Part shown: piece by piece, positions 41,201 to 48,900 of the stretch
Layout: each line of letters opens with the position of its first letter
How positions within the stretch are numbered: the first letter of the stretch is position 1
Made by a program: the position numbers and the translations under genes
Origin: Larimichthys crocea
Lineage: Eukaryota > Chordata > Actinopteri > Sciaenidae
Assembly: GCF_000972845.2 (NCBI RefSeq)
Contig: NC_040018.1
Span: 11,443,157-11,507,156, forward strand
DNA length: 64,000 nucleotides
Reading direction: 5' to 3'
Notes under the pieces: model-generated
Seen by the model: only the letters and a program-made list of their open reading frames with translations
Told to the model about the DNA's origin: nothing
The model's database searches: none

Positions 41201-44200
41201 AATACACATACAAGGCAGTAAATGATCATGAGAAATGTGTAAAATACAATAGATTAAACTAATGAGTCAAAAGAAGTTCTCACTACTCCCAGATCAACCC
41301 CAATGTTTCTTTTCCTTCACCTCCACCCTTTCCCTCCCCATTCATGAAGTGCCAGAACATGGTGTACAGGTATTAAAGGTGTGACCTGAAACTTATTTTA
41401 CCTGTTCTTGTTGGGAATGATGCCCCTTTCCACTTCCTGATGGTTCTTGCCAATGCGGATAGCGAGCCAGGAGCCTAATTTACCATTGTAGAGCGTGTCT
41501 ACTACACGGAACACCTCGCCTTTGTTAAAGCTCAGCCCGTACGGTGACTCTTTCTCATATTCAAAATGTGTCCGAATGTAGAAGGAGTCGCCAACGTCTG
41601 ATTCCACTATCCTCCGATACACTGAAGAACAGGCAGAAAATAACAGATGATTACATAAACCTTTTAAATGTGCTGGTTTGTGTAAATGTGTTTACACGTC
41701 AGGTACTTTTTGCTGCCATCACTCACCATCCTTTTTCTTCTGAGCCAGGATGGTAACTTCTTCTCCTCTTGGGAGATCCAGGAGAAACAACACAGCCTCT
41801 TCTCGGATGATATTAGCAAAGTCCACATTGTTCACCTACAGGTGCAGAACAAAAGGCAGAAGAAATGTTTTTACAGTCCAGCTGAAAAACAAGTGGACCA
41901 TTATACAAAACAATTTATAAGCATTTAATCTAATGTTAATGTGAAATACCATTGTCCATGCTTTGCTGCAAGCTACAGAATTATAGTGTACTCGCTTCTC
42001 TTTTACTTTTGATCAAAACCCTTGAGCAGCTATCACTCATTTGGTTTCACAGATTAACGACACTGGAAAAGGAAAAAATGTTTTTCAACAGAAGCAGGGA
42101 GATGTATTCCCCCTACAACTGAGCAGCCTCCTCCTCACCTCCTGCCGCTGTACCAAACACAACAACTGCTGTTTATTGACTCTGCTTGAGGGGCAGCGGG
42201 GGAACCAGAAACACATGTACTGAATCAATGAACCTCAGAAAGACACCTTTATCCTTCCCAGAAACAGGAGGACTTGACGTCTTTATCTCCACCACCACAC
42301 CATGACCAGGGAAAATGAAAAACAATGTCCTGGAAGTCACTAAAAGGGTGTTTGTACAGTGGAGAGAACACACACCCACACAAAAAGAATCTATGCTGTG
42401 GAGTGGGAGGAACACAAGATATAGTATATTCATTAAGAGAAAGCGATAAGGTAGTAGACAGCTGTTGTTTATCAGTCTATAGATATGATACGTCATGGGG
42501 AAAGAATTGTGTAGCTAAGTTTTTTGCCTCATCTGCACTGTGCACAACTACACAACTTCACAGTTGCGACATTAAACATAGCAGGTGTAATCCTGGCTGG
42601 TATATAAACATGTCAGAATGGATCCAACAGTGACATCAAGAGGGTTTCCATCATCTCATCAACAATGTTGCTCTAGTGTTTGGTGAAACAGAAAGTCAAC
42701 TGTTCCGAGGTCAGAGTGCAAGAACGACCTCTATTGTGTCTTCACATTGGAAACAAGGGGAGTTTTGACACGAAGCTGAGCCCTGAATGACTCATGGACT
42801 GACTGATACATTGTACTGTATTCCCAAGATCTCTTTATACAGAAATATAACTATTGTGGCCTTGGGATAACATAGTTTCACCACTGATTATCTAAGATAG
42901 TGTGGGCAGCTACTGCTTGTCTGTTTTGTCAAAAACACCAGATGTTCTTCCCACCTCAATACATGTGACATGGAAAAAATGTGACAGTTAATACTTTCTA
43001 AGTGCAAAAAAACCCCCAACAACTTAGAATCATCTTACAAGCTAGGTAATACTAGACACAACAGACAGCAATTACAAAGCATTGAAATGATCTGCATGGG
43101 ACTTACAGGTGTAACACTATGTTTACAGAATCAACAAGTTATCAAGAGATATCTGGTAAAAGGAGGAAATCAGATGAAACATTTATACACACCTGATTGC
43201 CGTTGCATTTCTTCAGTTGTAGTAAAAGACATGTTATGAATACAGTCGTCCCTCACTATAACGCGGTTCACTTTTCGTGGACACGCGCATTGTGTTCTGG
43301 GTCCTAAATTGGCTAAGGGAGAACCGCACATGTGTTCTGCGTCCTGATTAGCTAAGGGAGTACTGCACAAAATGCTTGTAAAAAGGTGTATAAAAGTGTG
43401 TGGTTAGGGGTTTTACGGCCTTAAAACATGTATAATAATTGTAAAACTTACTTCGCGGATTTCGTTTATTGCGAGTTATTTTTAGAATGTATCCCCTGCG
43501 ATAAACGAGGGACCACTGTATTCCTCTTCAGGTGTAAAATTAACTTAAATCTACGTATTTCACTTTCAGTTTTTAGACAGATTTTGTGTTTAATCATTTT
43601 GAATCCAACAGACAGGGATGGCAATGATCCATCTTTCAACACACAATTAAATGCTGCCTTTGTGATACCCTCCCTCTCTGAAATATTTGTCATGTACACG
43701 TACACATCTAAAAATGGTGATGCATTTACGGTACATGGCTTGAAAATCAGCAAAAATGTACCTGTGTAAAGTGGGATTCTGTTTTCTCACCACAGTTACA
43801 AAACTACATTTTACACAGTCTCAAGTCATGTTGTTATATAAAAGCAAACAATAGGCATGTTTTAGTGATGGACTTTATCGTACCCTGAGGATCTGGTCTC
43901 CTTCCTCCAGCCCCTCCTTGGCTGCAGGACTGTCCTCCAAAACTCCTGCCACAAAGATTCCCACATCGTTTCCTCCTGCTAACCGCAGACCGACACTCTC
44001 TCCCTTCTTAAACTTGACCAGCTTCATACTCGGCCTGCAGGAGAACACACGCAGACAGGTACAATTAAGCACAAAGGTCAGTATAATACATGCACTCCAT
44101 ATACATGCCACAATGCATGTATGGCTGAGAGTGTCCAGGACATTTACCTGAGGATGCTGTCATCATGAGCAGCGCTGGGTACAGGGGCATCAGAGGGGCT

Positions 44201-45875
44201 GACAGGCAGATCCACGTCAGGCTGACCAGGTTGTGCATAAACTGGCTTTGGTTCTGGCAAACATGCAAACAGTAAGTTGAAAAATTCTGCTGAGAAAAAC
44301 TGTTCACATTCGCTGCAGACCGATATTATATATATAATTCTCTGATGTTGATGTATATAATTAGTATTTCTTTGTGAAGACTGAGAACAATCTTTATAAC
44401 TTTAACAACAATGTGTTCATTAGATATTAAACCATGAACATCAGTTTAGTGTAAGTGCATCTGACACACTGTGTGACTTTGAAACTCACTGTTTGTCTAT
44501 CATAAATTGTCTTCAAAGCTCTTCAGGAAAAAGTTAAAAGATAGAATACAGCAATACGCAGGCTAAGCATTTATGATAATCTCTTTGATATAAGACCAGA
44601 TTGTAACCTTATAGTACAAATCACAAAAGATGGTGCAGCTGAGACAAAGAGAGAGATCACAACAATCTCTAGCGGTGACGGCTGATGGGCAGAGAATTCT
44701 GTACCAGGCAGTGGAGGTAACAGTTTGTCATCTCTGGAGCTGGCCTGGTCGCTGGCCTGTGACATGACACCATCATCAGAGCTTTTCACGGGTGTGGACA
44801 TGGACCCTGGTTTGGATATGCGTTCCTCATCTCGACTTCGATGGCTGAAATAAACAAAAATAATAAGAGGAAATTCAGTGGACTGTTCATGCTATGAAAA
44901 GACTGTTTGACAGTTTACATTAATGCATTCCTTAAATGACTGAGACATGTTTGCTGATTTCAGTTTGTGTCAGTATGACCTCATGTGTTTATATTTTGTT
45001 CTGTGCTGACGCACCAGGAAGATACAAACACTAAAATGAACGCAAAAGGAAATAACATGGACTATGAATACATAAACATATGTGATAAGGGCACATGGAG
45101 AGAAAAATTGATGGGGATACAATTAGGATGTGCAGATTTGTCACCAGTTTAAAGTCTGTATATTGGTGGCATTTTTTAGTTTTAAGTTTTAGTTGCGTGG
45201 TCTATACAGGACGTCAGTGGCAAACCACATTGCCAACCAGGAAATGATAAAATCGGAGCAGATAGGGTTTATAAATGTTTGAATTTCCAAGTCGTATTTT
45301 TCTTATAGACTGATATAAAGTCCTATTTTATTGCTCATTCAATAACCTTTCCATTAAATGAAATTTCCATGCAGGGAAAGAAAAGTCAGACAAGTCTCCC
45401 AACGTAAACTCTTGAGTAAGGATACTTTTCAGTCCAAGTTCCTGTTTAACCTGGATAAAACAAACAAGGGAAAACTGTGTGTGTGTGTGTGTTTAGCAAG
45501 CTAAGTCTACCAGAGCAGAAAGCAGCTCTGCTGCTTAAAACAATGGTTGAATTCCAATCTGGTCACGTGACCGCCGGCTGGCAGAGCACTTGGAGCTGTA
45601 TTCAGAAGCTTTTGTAGAAGAATGTGAAGGTGCAGTTTGCGCCACCAGCTCAGACTAGGCCACTTCTCCTGTGCCTCAAACATACAGTACAGTGTAGTCG
45701 CTCACATGCACATCATAAAACACAAGAATGGAAACACAGTACTTGTGCACCCATTTACACACAATGTCAACTAATGATTATGACTATATATGACTATTTG
45801 TGCATTACATATTTTCCACTAGAGAATTAGCTTTTCCTAGGTCTTTGAGTTTGTCCAGCAGCTCAATTTTATTCA

Positions 45876-45910
<35 letters not shown>

Positions 45911-48900
45911 ATTATTGTTATTATATCATGTCACCAGAATCAGCATCAGAGAGACTTATACGGTTTGTTGTTGAGGGAGAAGGATAAATGAGTGCTGCAG
46001 CTTGAGGATAAAAAACAGAATTGTAATGGGAGAGAGCGAGAGAAACAATGCTTGTGTGTGTAATAGATGAATGAGAAAGAGAGTATGAGAGAAGAGGGAA
46101 AGAGTGAGATAAACAGAGCAAGAGACAGAAGGAGAGAGAGAGAGAGAGAGAGAGGAGTGTTGTGGCCTAAATCTGCTGTTCCTTGCTGCAGAATGGTGCT
46201 AAAAAAAGCTTCACACTGACAAACACCATTTGACAGAAGCCTTTGTTCAATCTGTCTGCTTACACATCCTTACAGTATGGGTACAGGCAAGAGTAGGGCA
46301 AGTGAGTGATAGACACAAAAATGAAGTAGTGATAGAGATGTGGCTGCTCAGACACTGACAAACAATGCCAAATATAGTAGTGAATAACTATCATATCACC
46401 CATAAGCTTCCACATATTTACAGAAGGAAACTGATGAGATATACTAACATATCTGTCCGAAACAAACACAAAACAACAGCAAAATATCACTCTTGTAAAC
46501 TAGAAATCTAAGATTTAAACATATCATTAACAAAAACTAAACACTATTTTTAAAAGAAAAAACTAATTACTTACACAAACGTATCTGTAAGTTGAACCAT
46601 AACCATTTTGAGTTGAATTTCTTGAAAGACAACACAAGGAGCCCTTTGCTTGTGCATAAGGCAGCGCACTCATGCTCAGAGATGATGATCTGCTATATTC
46701 AAAAACGTCAAACTGCATTGTCCCCGAGGCAAAAGAATGCCTCTAAGCCCTGCAGCCAATCAGGTTAAGCGAACCATCTGGCTTTGGGCAAAGCACTGTG
46801 GGAAGTATGTCAAATTCCCTTTTCCCTTCCTAAACTGGGAGATAGTAAAAACATTCCCTTACATCACACGTCTGGTGACAGTCTCATTGTTACTTCCTCT
46901 GTTGCTTCTTTAACCACAGCCACATGAGAGGCAGGTGTAACACCCTTATGACAATTTACGTGTTTACCAGATTAACCAGTTATACACCTGGGATAGAAAA
47001 ATAAAATAATTTAACATTGAGTTTTCTTACTTTGGTGCAGATATATATATATATATATTTGGTGCACAAAGATAAAAGAGGGATCGGGAAAAGATATTTT
47101 ATCTGTTATCAGAGAAATGCATTCACTTACACTGAAAGTAAGCTGTGCAACAGTGAACCTGCCCTCATCCTGCATTGAAACAAGTGTGGTTACTTCACAG
47201 TCTAATGAAATGGCAGTACGTCTAGTCATATGACATAAGTGACAAGCAACTAATACACTATGAAGCTAAACTAGTAGCAACAAACTGAGCAAACAGCCTG
47301 CAGCTACAACAGTTGTGTTAAATGTGTAGTCTGTGCAAAGCAGGAAATGTAAGCAATATCCCACTCAGGCTACTGTTTTTTTCAGTTTTCCATTTTGTCC
47401 TTTGGGAAAAATTGTTTTTATCATGAGGAGCAGGTTTGGCACGCATACATATATCTTAGTCGGGATATTATATCCTCAAGATCACAGACTGCTTTGACTG
47501 CTTCTTGGTTAATTTTCTGTCCACTGTGTCTGCGCCCTAGGCCCATAATATCATGATAAAACAGAGGTCTGGTTATACAATCCTCTGACAGTTTAATCCA
47601 GAACAAGTGCTTGAAGGCAGCATGGATTCAGGGCCAGCCATACTTCACAGTATCAAACAGAACCATATATTGTGATCAGAAACCAGCAGCATACCCTCCA
47701 ACTTTTCTCAGGGCAGTTGGAATCAGCATGGGTCTGTTTTCAACACTGGCAAGCCTGTTTTACTCCCCAGTCCTGTTTGGGACAGCCTGTCATTTTATCC
47801 CATTCAGCCAAGCTAAATATCTCGTTCTTGCCGAGTAATCTGGCAAAGCCCAACCTCCACATTGAGTGACAGAAACTATAGTTTCACTTCTTTCTTCTAG
47901 CTCTCCTTTTCTATCTATGAGTTACAAGGAGCTACGCAGACTCTAAACTACGAGAAAGATAACTTACTGGAACCTCCAACTGGCAGTATGAAAAGAGGAG
48001 AACAAAGACAGTATGGACATTAGCATAAATCCAAAGAACAACACACAATGTGTACAATACATATAAAAAATAGCTATCAAAGGACATGATATTAACTGAT
48101 TATGAACTAGTAAATAGAGATCCCATTTCAACCACTGATGTTAAATATTAAATAAACCTAGCTTTGCTTGATTGAAAACTGTTAAATAATCTAGTATACA
48201 ATCAAAACAAGAACACCAGGAGGAGATGGATCAATTCCTCCCCAGAGCCAGGCATTACTGGAACTCAGTGATGGCTCCAGAGGGAGCGTGATGGTTTATG
48301 CATGCAATGTCTTCATCTATTGATTTATGCATCAGTGGTGCAAGGTACTTACTCAGCACCCACTAACCCGTGGGTGTGAACATGATGTATGAAGGTGGTG
48401 GGAGTATGGATGTATGACTGTGGCATGTGTGACAGCTGTGACCCATCACCATATTTGCAGTCAGGAGTGCATGCATGTGTTCTTCGCTTACCTGCCATTG
48501 CTGATCTGGCGAGGTGAGTGACGGAGATGGTCCGACGGTTCGGGCCTGTCAGGGGAACGTGATCGACTGCCTCGCCCGTGGGATCGATTGGAATGGTCTG
48601 ATGTCAGTGAATGTATTTCTGAAATGTCTGTGAAATTAAAATTAAATATATGATAATCAGCATTTAATTAAATAATTTATATCAAGACAGTAACATTTAG
48701 ATTTGTCTTTTGTCCGTCACAACTTGTGCCATCAAATACGAGCTGCATGTCGGTTGTCTCACCGTCTCTGTCGGAGTTATTGGCTGATGGGATGCTGTCA
48801 TCAAGGTCAGGAATGTTGAGCAGCGTGGCTCGCTCATCTCTCTGCACCACCATCTTCAACTTGCCCTTTGACCTCTCAATCAGCTTCTTGGCATCTATCA

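Noticed and set aside
47421..47606. A 61-codon minus-strand frame in a tjp1 intron, considered as an extra cassette exon
   Set aside because: The flanking exons join in phase without it, it has no resemblance to ZO-1 linkers, and no good splice pair bounds it.
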